Shown here: piece after piece, positions 35,051-41,411 of the stretch
Position numbering within the stretch: the stretch's first letter is position 1
How the letters are laid out: each line of letters starts with the position of its first letter
Position numbers and translations under genes: made by a program
Source: Nitrosococcus wardiae
Lineage (GTDB): Bacteria; Pseudomonadota; Gammaproteobacteria; Nitrosococcales; Nitrosococcaceae
Assembly: GCF_004421105.1 (NCBI RefSeq)
Contig: NZ_CP038033.1
Span: 205,659-269,658 of the forward strand
Direction of reading: 5' to 3'
DNA length: 64,000 bases
Notes under the pieces: generated by a model
Database searches by the model: none
The model's input: the letters and a program-made list of their open reading frames with translations, nothing else
Told to the model about the DNA's origin: nothing

Positions 35051-35194
35051 CCCCTATATTTCGGCAAGAGAAGCGATGGCTTTATGGGGGCTGGTTCACA
35101 AAATTAGGGGTTAACAGCGCAAGGTGAGGCTTGAGAGATGGTCTAGGATTTTGGGAGTAATAAAGAGAAGGCAGGGCTTGAGGTGCCGAGGGAG

Positions 35195-35252
35195 GACAGA
35201 AAGTGACACTCTATGTCACTTTCTGTCTGTGACATATCATATAATTTATAAT
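35195..35252 (+). promoter_or_regulatory. Perfect palindrome and promoter region of the MNT/HEPN pair
   Basis: GACAGAAAGTGACA (35195-35208) and its exact reverse complement (35214-35227) are separated by CTCTA. GTGACA recurs at 35229-35234, forming a second partial repeat. TATAAT hexamers follow at 35240-35245 and 35247-35252, so the palindrome covers the -35 zone. It is the likely operator for autoregulation. Confidence 0.65.
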
Positions 35253-35280
35253 TGATGGTGCAATTAGCGAGAAATTTAAG

Positions 35281-35571
35281 ATGCGTCCATCTATTGCCCT
35301 CCGCTCAGGCCGTGAGACTATCTTGAGAGTTGCTACTCGACATGGTTTGTCGAATGTTCGCGTATTCGGGTCGGTGGTGCATGGTAACGATACCGACAAT
35401 AGCGACCTTGATCTACTTGTTGACATTGAACCAGACACATCTCTGCTTGACTTGGTAAAGGCTCAACACGAAATAGAAGATGCCCTTGGTATCTCGGTTG
35501 ACCTGCTGACCTCTGATGATTTACCCGATTCCTTTCGCTCGAATGTACTCACCGAAGCAGTCCCGGTATGA
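35281..35571 (+). CDS. MNT-type minimal nucleotidyltransferase (antitoxin MntA-like)
   Basis: 96 residues. The nucleotidyltransferase signature GS-x10-D-x-D is intact (GSVVHG...SDLDLLVD), with the third acidic residue in VDLLTSDD. In MntA-HepT systems this protein AMPylates and so neutralises the HEPN toxin. Overlaps the HEPN gene by four bases (ATGA). A large palindrome lies 50 bases upstream. Confidence 0.9.
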   Translation: MRPSIALRSGRETILRVATRHGLSNVRVFGSVVHGNDTDNSDLDLLVDIEPDTSLLDLVKAQHEIEDALGISVDLLTSDDLPDSFRSNVLTEAVPV

Positions 35572-35939
35572 ACAAAGATCTTCGCAATACTGACTATTTA
35601 CGGCATATATTACAAGCTATTAACCGTATCAAGCGCTATGCCAAAGATAAGGGCAAAATCGGTTTCCTGCAGGATGAAATGATGCAAGACGCTATAATCC
35701 GCAATATCGAGATCATTGGCGAGGCGGCAAGCCGCATATCTTCCGAGTTCTCAACCAAGCATGATGCAATTCCCTGGCGAGACATTGCTGGAATGCGCCA
35801 CCGGTTGATTCACGGCTATTTCAAAGTAAACTTGAACACGGTCTGGAAAGTGGTTGAGAAAGATCTACCTGAACTGGAGGATCAAGTGCACGCTTTACTT
35901 GACGAGCTAGATATAGAAGGTGACTGCTCCCCGCCCTGA
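35568..35939 (+). CDS. HEPN-domain toxin (HepT-like, DUF86)
   Basis: 123 residues. The RNase motif RX4HXY is present as RHRLIHGY, preceded by IRNIEIIGEAASRIS and IPWRDIAGMRHR, typical of HepT. Predicted endoribonuclease controlled by the MNT partner. The last residues (GDCSPP) and the stop codon are read from the right end of the adjacent IS200/IS605 element, so insertion replaced the natural C-terminus; the catalytic part is untouched. Confidence 0.88.
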   Translation: MNKDLRNTDYLRHILQAINRIKRYAKDKGKIGFLQDEMMQDAIIRNIEIIGEAASRISSEFSTKHDAIPWRDIAGMRHRLIHGYFKVNLNTVWKVVEKDLPELEDQVHALLDELDIEGDCSPP

Positions 35940-36080
35940 CGGGCGAGGCTTCCAACTTCTTAGGCAGCAACCGGCACGTGGCCGGATTTACGCAAGCCTC
36001 CATTGGCAGGCACCGACAGTCCTTCGGCGCGTAATTTCAAAATACCCTGCTGGCGGATATTGACCGCGGCATTGATGTCG
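35925..36080 (-). ncRNA. Possible omega RNA (reRNA) of TnpB
   Basis: In IS200/IS605 elements the guide scaffold comes from the tnpB 3' end and right end. Here that interval has the right-end hairpin (CGCCC-TGAC-GGGCG) immediately after the tnpB stop. The guide would be the flanking sequence just beyond, inside the HEPN gene (below 35925). Proposed from family knowledge and position only. Confidence 0.35.
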
Positions 36081-36439
36081 CGGTCATGCTCCGCTGTGCA
36101 AGCAGGGCATGTCCAGCTACGAACCTTCAATGGCAGCGACTCGGCCTTATGGCCACAACAGGAACAGGTCTTGGAGCTGGCAAACCATTGGTCGATCTTG
36201 ACCAGATGCTTTCCCTGTTCCTTAGCCTTGTACTCCAGCTTTTTTATCAGGCCGTACCAACCGGCATCTGCAATATGCTTCGCCAGCTTGCGGTTCTTCA
36301 GCATGTTTTTCACTTTTAATCTCTCGACTACCACCGCTTGGTTTTCGCCAATGAGTTGTCGGGACAGTTTGTGCTGGAAATCTGCACGGGTACTCGCAAC
36401 ACGCTCATGGGCCTTAGCGAGCTTCAGACGTGCTTTCAT
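35960..36439 (-). pseudogene. tnpB: tnpB, C-terminal part (frame-split)
   Basis: 159-residue frame with the second half of the RuvC-like nuclease: the catalytic glutamate in QAVVVERLKVKNM, the zinc finger CSCCGH...CPAC, and the final aspartate in EHDRDINAAVNI. It is in a different frame from the N-terminal part; the break is at a CCCCC run near 36468. An ATG overlapping the upstream stop (ATGA) with GGGAGG before it could allow separate translation, but a split TnpB is unlikely to be fully active. Confidence 0.8.
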
Positions 36440-37143
36440 ACCTCCCTTGCTGCCTTTCTGGCAGCGGGGGATAAGGCTTTCTGTTTGCGGCGCATATTGG
36501 CCTGCGCACGTTTCAGGAAGCGCGGATTAGCCGTCTTGTTGCCGTTGGAGTCGATAGCAAGATGGGTCAACCCCATATCAACACCCAGCACTGTACTCAC
36601 AGTTCGCAGAGGTGCAGAAGCCTCCGAACCGTCCTCTACCAACAGCGAGGCATAGTATTTGCCGGTGACGGTACGGGACAACGTGATGCTTTTCAGTGTA
36701 CCAGCAATATCCCGATGAATCCGGGCTTTGATCGGTTCTAGCTTCGGCACTTTAATCCATCCCTCACCTGCTTTAACGCTCATGCAGTGGTAGCTCGACT
36801 GTTTGCCGTGTTTGCGCTTGAACTTCGGGTAACGGGCAGCGAGCTTTGGATCAAAGAAGTTCTGAAACGCTTTATCCAGATTGAGGCAGACTTGCTGGAG
36901 GGTGATAGAATCGAAGCCACTCAGCCAGTGGTATTTGCGTGACTTCTTAGCCACCGCCAGCAGAGGCTTTAGGTCTTTCTTCGCCTTCAGTTTCAAGCCG
37001 TGGCGTCTGTATTGTGAGCCGATGATGTGCAGGGCCTTGTTGTACACGAACCGCGTAGCACCAAACTGGCGGTTTAGAAATCCCGCCTGTTCGGGTGTGG
37101 GATAAATGCGTACCTTTGTGGCCTTTAACATTTCAGTGCTCAC
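36436..37143 (-). pseudogene. tnpB: tnpB, N-terminal part (frame-split)
   Basis: 235-residue frame: the helix-turn-helix/OrfB N-terminus (ATKVRIYPTPEQAGFLNRQFGATRFVYNKAL), the wedge region (LNLDKAFQNFFDPKLAARYPKFKRK), and the first RuvC aspartate in VLGVDMGLTHLAIDSNG. It ends after KALSPAARKAAREV, whereas intact TnpB would read LSRCQKGSK in the neighbouring frame. A one-base loss or two-base gain in a C-run explains this. TnpB is the RNA-guided nuclease ancestor of Cas12. Confidence 0.82.
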
Positions 37144-37186
37144 AGATAGAATTCTTTAATTATAAACCACAAAAGGCCATTTTCAA

Positions 37187-37615
37187 GTGAGTGTACAAGA
37201 GAAAAGCCACCTTTCGAACTATCTTCGGAAGCGCCACAGCGTCACCAAGCTCGTTGTACATTTAGTGTTTACCACCAAGTTCCGCCGTAAGCTGTTTGAT
37301 GCTCAAATGATCGAGCAACTGCGGGAGGCTTTTGGGTCAGCCTGCGAGAAGTTGGAGTGCAATCTGTTAGAAATGGAGGGTGAAACCGACCATGTTCACC
37401 TGCTCATAGCCTACCCGCCAAAGCTGGCAGTCAGTGTATTAGTGAACAACTTGAAATCCGTCTCGTCACGCCGGATATGCATACTCAACACACATATACC
37501 CCGGCAGAGTAAAAGTGCTGCGTTGTGGTCACGCTCGTACTTTGCTTGCAGCGCCGGGGGTGCGACTATTGAAACTTTAAGAGAGTACGTGCAAAGCCAA
37601 GTCACACCTGAATAG
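37187..37615 (+). CDS. tnpA: IS200/IS605-family Y1 transposase TnpA
   Basis: 142 residues, full length. HUH motif in TDHVHLLIAYPP, the early VTKLVVHLVFTTKFRRKLF strand, and the catalytic tyrosine helix TLREYVQSQ near the C-terminus. It nicks and joins single-stranded ends of the element. Appears intact, unlike the neighbouring tnpB, so the element may still be able to move. Its C-terminus is followed directly by the left-end hairpins. Confidence 0.9.
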   Translation: MSVQEKSHLSNYLRKRHSVTKLVVHLVFTTKFRRKLFDAQMIEQLREAFGSACEKLECNLLEMEGETDHVHLLIAYPPKLAVSVLVNNLKSVSSRRICILNTHIPRQSKSAALWSRSYFACSAGGATIETLREYVQSQVTPE

Positions 37616-37796
37616 AACCGCTGCGCGGTTCCCGCTTGTATCCCCGCCCGATTGGGCGAGAGTTTACGCGGGATTTTGCTAAGAAATAAGCGTATCTACC
37701 AATATTCTAACCAAATTTATTCTGTCGATTTACCCATAGCATCTTTCCAGCTTTAGTAGGCTGGAATAAGCGTGAGCGTTTCCGGAAAAACCCTGA

Positions 37797-37863
37797 CGGC
37801 GTAGACCTTCGGCAATGTCTTTATCCATTTCCTCTAGGGGTTTGGCTTTGCCTTGATAAAGAG
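37797..37863 (-). pseudogene. Relic of an AbrB-type antitoxin gene (C-terminal coding end)
   Basis: 59 bases (37801-37859) match the 3' part of the intact AbrB gene (39611-39669) at 54 positions. Translated it reads YQGKAKPLEEMDKDIAEGLRRQ against YQGKAKSLEEMDKGIAESLRRR in the intact protein. The DNA-binding half is missing. It abuts a Uma2 relic, so one broken copy of the nearby module lies here. Confidence 0.75.
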
Positions 37864-37869
37864 ACTTAA

Positions 37870-37983
37870 ATGGTGGCTTCCGGCAATAAACACGATGAGA
37901 CACACTCCCCTTCCCCAAGGCGCAAAATTTTTGGATACCCTTCCAATGGGGGTTCCAAGAAAATTTCCAACCGCTGTGCTTTT
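37870..37983 (-). pseudogene. Relic of a Uma2-family gene (C-terminal coding end)
   Basis: 114 bases align without gaps to 38597-38710 of the intact Uma2-family gene, with 25 differences by hand count (about 78% identity). It corresponds to the RRLEIFLDPSSEGYKKI...LLPG region. No start, and the frame is not open as a gene. Lies between the AbrB relic and the RelE toxin gene. Confidence 0.72.
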
Positions 37984-37993
37984 TTCTTGCCCA

Positions 37994-38257
37994 TTACCGC
38001 GAACGGCGGTAGGCGTCACGACGATGCCGAACCCGGACAACCAAAACAGTTAATTTGCCGCCATCGATTTCGTAAATCACACGGTATTCACCAACGCGAA
38101 TCCGCCGAAGGCCACTCAGCTCTCCCTTTAATAAGCTACCCCGGTAAGGGTTAACCGCTAGCTTGTCAATAGCATGGATGAGGCGTTCACACTGGGGTTT
38201 GTCTATCCTAGCCAGCTCCCTGCGAGCACTGCCTTTAATCCTGAGCAAGTAGCCCAC
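37994..38257 (-). CDS. Type II toxin, RelE/ParE family
   Basis: 87 residues, RelE fold: YLLRIKGSARRELARIDKPQCERLIHAIDKLAVNPYRG, LKGELSGLRRIRVGEYRVIYEIDGGKLTVLVVRVRHRRDAYR. The RVGEYRVIYEI and RVRHRRDAY strands carry the basic and tyrosine residues used by RelE-type mRNA interferases at the ribosome. Overlaps the antitoxin gene by 23 bases. Complete. Confidence 0.9.
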   Translation of the reverse strand: MGYLLRIKGSARRELARIDKPQCERLIHAIDKLAVNPYRGSLLKGELSGLRRIRVGEYRVIYEIDGGKLTVLVVRVRHRRDAYRRSR

Positions 38258-38456
38258 GTTTTACATCTTCCCATTCTAGGACCGGGTCGTTTGGATCCTG
38301 GAGACGTTCGAGGGCTATATGCAGATCATCAAAGTCCTCAAGATAACGCTCTATGGCATCACGCACGATCTCCGCTCGAGAGCGTTTTAATATACGCGCT
38401 GCTTCTTCTAAGGACTGGAGAACCTCATCGGGAAGCCGGGTAGTAATTTGAGGCAT
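38235..38456 (-). CDS. Type II antitoxin, ribbon-helix-helix (CopG-like)
   Basis: 73 residues from ATG 38456 (MPQITTRLPDEVLQSLEEAARILKRSRAEIVRDAIERYLEDFDDL), a ribbon-helix-helix DNA-binding domain plus an acidic toxin-binding tail. An in-frame ATG at 38477 lies within the operator palindrome and would add seven residues; I prefer 38456, though neither has a strong ribosome site. Cognate of the RelE-type toxin. Confidence 0.87.
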   Translation of the reverse strand: MPQITTRLPDEVLQSLEEAARILKRSRAEIVRDAIERYLEDFDDLHIALERLQDPNDPVLEWEDVKRGLLAQD

Positions 38457-38467
38457 AAAAACACCAT

Positions 38468-38501
38468 TGGGATGCATTGAATGTCAATGCATCCCATTAT
38501 A
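38468..38501 (-). promoter_or_regulatory. Operator palindrome and -10 of the RHH/RelE pair
   Basis: Two perfect 13-base inverted arms, TGGGATGCATTGA (38468-38480) and its complement (38484-38496), flank ATG. On the minus strand TATAAT (rc of 38496-38501) abuts the palindrome, so the operator covers the transcription start. No good -35 was found. RHH antitoxins bind such sites to repress their own operon. Confidence 0.7.
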
Positions 38502-38568
38502 GGGTCTGTTTACAAGCTTAACCACTCAATCGGTAGGTTTCGCTCCCCTCAACCCACCCTTGGCATTA

Positions 38569-39132
38569 TCAGTCTAGGAGGGCTTCTGCCCAGTGAATGA
38601 TTGCCCCTGGCAATAAGCCCGGTGCAACCCGCTCCCCTCGCCCAGGGCGCAGGATTTTTTTATACCCTTCCGATGAGGGATCTAAAAAAATTTCCAACCG
38701 CCGTGCTTTTAAATCAAACAACCAGGTTTCCGGGATCTGGTGGCAAGCATAGAGAGGAATCTTTACCTCTCGATCATAGGCCACTGAGGTTTCCGCTACT
38801 TCCACCAACAAAAGCACATCCTGAACCTGGGGATGAACCCGGCGATAAAAATCGGACCGGGGTTTTAGAAGCATCAGATCGGGTTGGGGTTCCGAGTAAT
38901 CACTAAGCCGAAGGGGGTTCTGAATATCAAGCATGGCGGCCTCCCCCAGGTGGGGAGCAAAAGAATGCAATAAATAGCGCACACAGGCGGCGTGGGCACT
39001 TCCAATCGGCGCCATATCAATGATTTCCCCCTCAATCATTTCCACTCTGTCATCTTCTGACAGAATACCGATCTCCCCCATTTTGTGATAGTCATCAACG
39101 GTCAAACGGTGTTTTTGTAGTGTAACGGTCAT
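38569..39132 (-). CDS. Uma2 family (DUF820) PD-(D/E)XK nuclease-like protein
   Basis: 187 residues from ATG 39132, which has the ribosome site GGAGGGGAG; nine further upstream codons are open but not needed. Uma2 features: LTVDDYHKMGEIGILSEDDRVEMIEGEIIDMAPIGSAH, PLRLSDYSEPQPDLMLL (the D of PD), VLLLVEVAETS (E-x-K-like position) and YDREVKIPLYACHQIPETWLFDL. The fold is that of restriction-like nucleases; activity is undemonstrated in general. Common as multi-copy accessory genes. Confidence 0.85.
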   Translation of the reverse strand: MTVTLQKHRLTVDDYHKMGEIGILSEDDRVEMIEGEIIDMAPIGSAHAACVRYLLHSFAPHLGEAAMLDIQNPLRLSDYSEPQPDLMLLKPRSDFYRRVHPQVQDVLLLVEVAETSVAYDREVKIPLYACHQIPETWLFDLKARRLEIFLDPSSEGYKKILRPGRGERVAPGLLPGAIIHWAEALLD

Positions 39133-39171
39133 GAGGGACTCCCCTCCTTTAAAGACCACGCTGTCTGCTCT

Positions 39172-39582
39172 CTATTTCTTGGCCGAGATTGCTTCTTCCA
39201 CAGGTACGACAGGATCTCCTTGGGCGCGCACACGACCAGAGAATTTGGCATCGAAGGTATAGAAGGCACTAACAGCTCCAGCGCTCGCAAAATGCATGGC
39301 ATCGGCAAAATCTAACCCTTTCCGATAGAGTTCCAATGCGAGAGAAACCTCGCCCGGCGATTCGATTCGCACATTAGGTAAACCGAGGATATGACGCATA
39401 GCCCTCAATACTGCCTCGAGCGATAGCTCATAAACAGCTTCCAAAACCCATCCTAGCTCTAGCAGTACCGTTTTAGTCACCAAAATCTCATTGGAACCAA
39501 GCAGCTCCATTGCCTGCCGTGCCTGGATCTCATCGTCATTGGTCACGTAGCGTACCAGCACGTTGGTATCTACAGCGATCAT
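39172..39582 (-). CDS. Type II toxin, PIN domain ribonuclease
   Basis: 136 residues from ATG 39582, which overlaps the antitoxin stop (ATGA); a longer start is not supported. PIN acidic residues: D4 in MIAVDTNVLVRYV, glutamate in TVLLELGWVLEAVY, and aspartates in LDFADAMHFASA and YTFDAKFSGR. Predicted endoribonuclease paired with the AbrB-type antitoxin. Confidence 0.9.
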   Translation of the reverse strand: MIAVDTNVLVRYVTNDDEIQARQAMELLGSNEILVTKTVLLELGWVLEAVYELSLEAVLRAMRHILGLPNVRIESPGEVSLALELYRKGLDFADAMHFASAGAVSAFYTFDAKFSGRVRAQGDPVVPVEEAISAKK

Positions 39583-39848
39583 CTTTTTTCCTTTTTGGAC
39601 CAACGCCGGCGTAGGCTTTCGGCAATGCCTTTATCCATTTCCTCTAGGGATTTCGCTTTGCCTTGATAATCCGTACAACCTAGTCCTTCTTCCAAACGGC
39701 TGGGAGGAAAAGGTTTTAGAGGTCTCAAAATAATGCTATCGCCTTGCTCCTCAACAATAAATTCCGTTCCGGCATCCCAATGATGTGCCGCCCGAATAGA
39801 CTTGGGGATAATCACTTGCCCTTTACTGGAGAGGCGGGTCGTCTCCAT
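39579..39848 (-). CDS. Type II antitoxin, AbrB/MazE family
   Basis: 89 residues. AbrB domain at the N-terminus (TTRLSSKGQVIIPKSIRAAHHWDAGTEFIVEEQGDSIILRPL), toxin-binding tail DYQGKAKSLEEMDKGIAESLRRRW. Ribosome site AAAAGGAAG. Its 3' part is duplicated as a relic at 37.8 kb. Promoter and palindromic operator are directly upstream. Confidence 0.9.
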   Translation of the reverse strand: METTRLSSKGQVIIPKSIRAAHHWDAGTEFIVEEQGDSIILRPLKPFPPSRLEEGLGCTDYQGKAKSLEEMDKGIAESLRRRWSKKEKR

Positions 39849-39873
39849 GATGCTTCCTTTTGGATAAGACTAT

Positions 39874-39912
39874 GTAAGATAAAATCTTACCGGCCTTCTT
39901 TGAGAAAAGCAA
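39874..39912 (-). promoter_or_regulatory. Promoter and operator of the second AbrB/PIN pair
   Basis: On the minus strand TTGCTT (rc of 39907-39912), a 17-base spacer and TAAGAT (rc of 39884-39889) form a good sigma-70 promoter. GTAAGAT-AAA-ATCTTAC (39874-39890) is a perfect 7-base inverted repeat covering the -10, the expected operator for the AbrB-fold antitoxin. Confidence 0.75.
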
Positions 39913-40076
39913 AATCCACCTAACCAGCATAAAAAGAAAGGGGGATAAGTTTATCGGCGCTTATTCGAAACCTAATTGCTGAACCCCCAAACGGGACACT
40001 TGGTGAAAAACCAGATCCACTGGAAAAACTTACCGGCACCCTAGCGCTGCGGTGATAAAAAAACCAGGCTGCCAAC

Positions 40077-41411
40077 TTACTCCAACTCCAACTTTTTTAA
40101 ACGGTAACGCAAAGCCCGAAAGGTAATGCCAAGAAGCTTGGCGGCAGCGGTCTTGTTATAATGGGTTTGTTCCAAAGCCTGGAGAATGGCCTGCCTTTCC
40201 ACGCCTTCTAAACACTCTTCCAACGAACCTACCGGCAGGGAGGTTGGGGCACTGGGGGGTTCCGCCTTAGGTAGGTGCAAATCTTTGGCCGCAATGATCT
40301 CGGATTCACACAAGGTCATGGCGCGCTCGAGGATATTTTCCAACTCTCGGACATTGCCCGGGAAAGGGTAAACTTGTAGCGCTTCTAGGGCATCAGGAGT
40401 CAACTTAGGACAAGTGATTTGATTAATCCCGGCAAGCTTACTCAAAATATGCTCGGCCAACTGGGGAATATCGCTGGCCCGCTGTCTTAAGGGCGGAACA
40501 GGCAATTCAATGACATTAAGCCGGTAGAAGAGATCCTGACGGAAGCTACCTTCCTTGACTAAGGCGGCTAAGTCCTTGTGGGTAGCACAGAGAATACGCA
40601 CATCCACGAAGATTTCTTTTTCGCTGCCAATAGGCCGCACATTCTTTTCCTGGATAGCCCGCAGAAGTTTAACCTGCATAGGTAAAGGTAAGTCGGCCAC
40701 CTCATCCAAAAACAGGGTGCCTCCATTGGCGGCTTGAAATAACCCCCGCTTGTCATGGGTAGCGCCGGTAAAGCTGCCCTTTTTATGGCCGAAAAACTCG
40801 CTTTCCATCAGCTCATTGGGGATAGCGCCACAGTTTACCGGCACAAAGGGCGCTTCCAAGCGAGGCCCTTGCTCATGGATAAGCCTGGCGACCAGTTCCT
40901 TGCCGGTGCCCGATTCACCGCTAATGTAGACCGGCGCTTGGCTCCGTGCCAGCTTGGCGATTTTGGAGCGTACCGCCCGCATGGCAGCCGACTCGCCTAG
41001 TAACCGGTAGCGGGTCCGCCGCTCTTTTTGGGGATAACGAAGCGGGAGTCTAAGGGCTGCATGGGTCAGATTACGAAGCGCCTGCAAGTCCACCGGTTTA
41101 GAGATAAAATCAAAAGCACCCGACTTCAAAGCGTCAACTGCGGTCTCCACACTGCCATGAGCCGTAATCACCGCGACCGGAGTCTCCGGGTAATGCTGGC
41201 CAATGAGCCTAACCAGCTCGATACCATCCCCATCTGGAAGGCGCATATCCGTCAGGCAGAGATCAAAGGAATGTTGCTGCAAATATTGGCGGGCTTCGGC
41301 AAGATTAACCGCCTTTTGACAGGCCACACCCATGGGCGCCAGGGTGAGTTCAAGTAACTCTAAAATATCCGGCTCATCGTCCACAAGAAGGGCCAAGGGA
41401 CATTCTTTCAT
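40077..41411 (-). CDS. pilR: Sigma-54-dependent response regulator PilR
   Basis: NtrC-type activator of type IV pilin transcription. 444 residues: receiver domain (PLALLVDDEPDILELLE, phosphoacceptor Asp in CLTDMRLPDGDG, KSGAFDFISKPVDL), AAA+ domain with Walker A GESGTGKE, the sigma-54 contact loop GSFTGA (a serine variant of GAFTGA), Walker B GGTLFLDEV, and a Fis-type helix-turn-helix (NKTAAAKLLGITFRALRYRLKKL). Overlaps pilS by four bases. The pilin gene at 34.4-34.9 kb has the matching RpoN promoter. Confidence 0.95.
   Translation of the reverse strand: MKECPLALLVDDEPDILELLELTLAPMGVACQKAVNLAEARQYLQQHSFDLCLTDMRLPDGDGIELVRLIGQHYPETPVAVITAHGSVETAVDALKSGAFDFISKPVDLQALRNLTHAALRLPLRYPQKERRTRYRLLGESAAMRAVRSKIAKLARSQAPVYISGESGTGKELVARLIHEQGPRLEAPFVPVNCGAIPNELMESEFFGHKKGSFTGATHDKRGLFQAANGGTLFLDEVADLPLPMQVKLLRAIQEKNVRPIGSEKEIFVDVRILCATHKDLAALVKEGSFRQDLFYRLNVIELPVPPLRQRASDIPQLAEHILSKLAGINQITCPKLTPDALEALQVYPFPGNVRELENILERAMTLCESEIIAAKDLHLPKAEPPSAPTSLPVGSLEECLEGVERQAILQALEQTHYNKTAAAKLLGITFRALRYRLKKLELE

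Larger units (their letters stand above)
34944..35280. other. Divergent pilin / MNT-HEPN control region
   Basis: 337 bases. The left half is the pilin leader and sigma-54 promoter. The stretch 35051-35160 may hold PilR sites but I cannot define them. The right part holds a large palindrome and -10-like TATAAT hexamers for the MNT/HEPN operon. Confidence 0.6.
35925..37690. mobile_element. IS200/IS605-family insertion sequence (divergent tnpA and tnpB)
   Basis: tnpA (plus) and frame-split tnpB (minus) are divergent, starting 43 bases apart. Subterminal hairpins lie at both ends: CGCCC-TGAC-GGGCG at 35928-35943 on the tnpB side, and AACCGC-TGC-GCGGTT then CGCCC-GATT-GGGCG within an outer CCCGC/GCGGG stem (37616-37675) on the tnpA side. 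These elements move as single-stranded circles and leave no inverted repeats or target duplication. Exact boundaries are estimates. It sits against the 3' end of the HEPN gene. Confidence 0.8.

Noticed and set aside
35960-36439. C-terminal tnpB frame as an independent intact transposase-associated gene
   Set aside because: It lacks the N-terminal domain and first RuvC aspartate, which are encoded in the preceding frame; it is part of a split tnpB.
37730-37918. 62-codon minus-strand frame as a gene
   Set aside because: It joins out-of-frame pieces of the Uma2 relic to the AbrB relic; no start signal.
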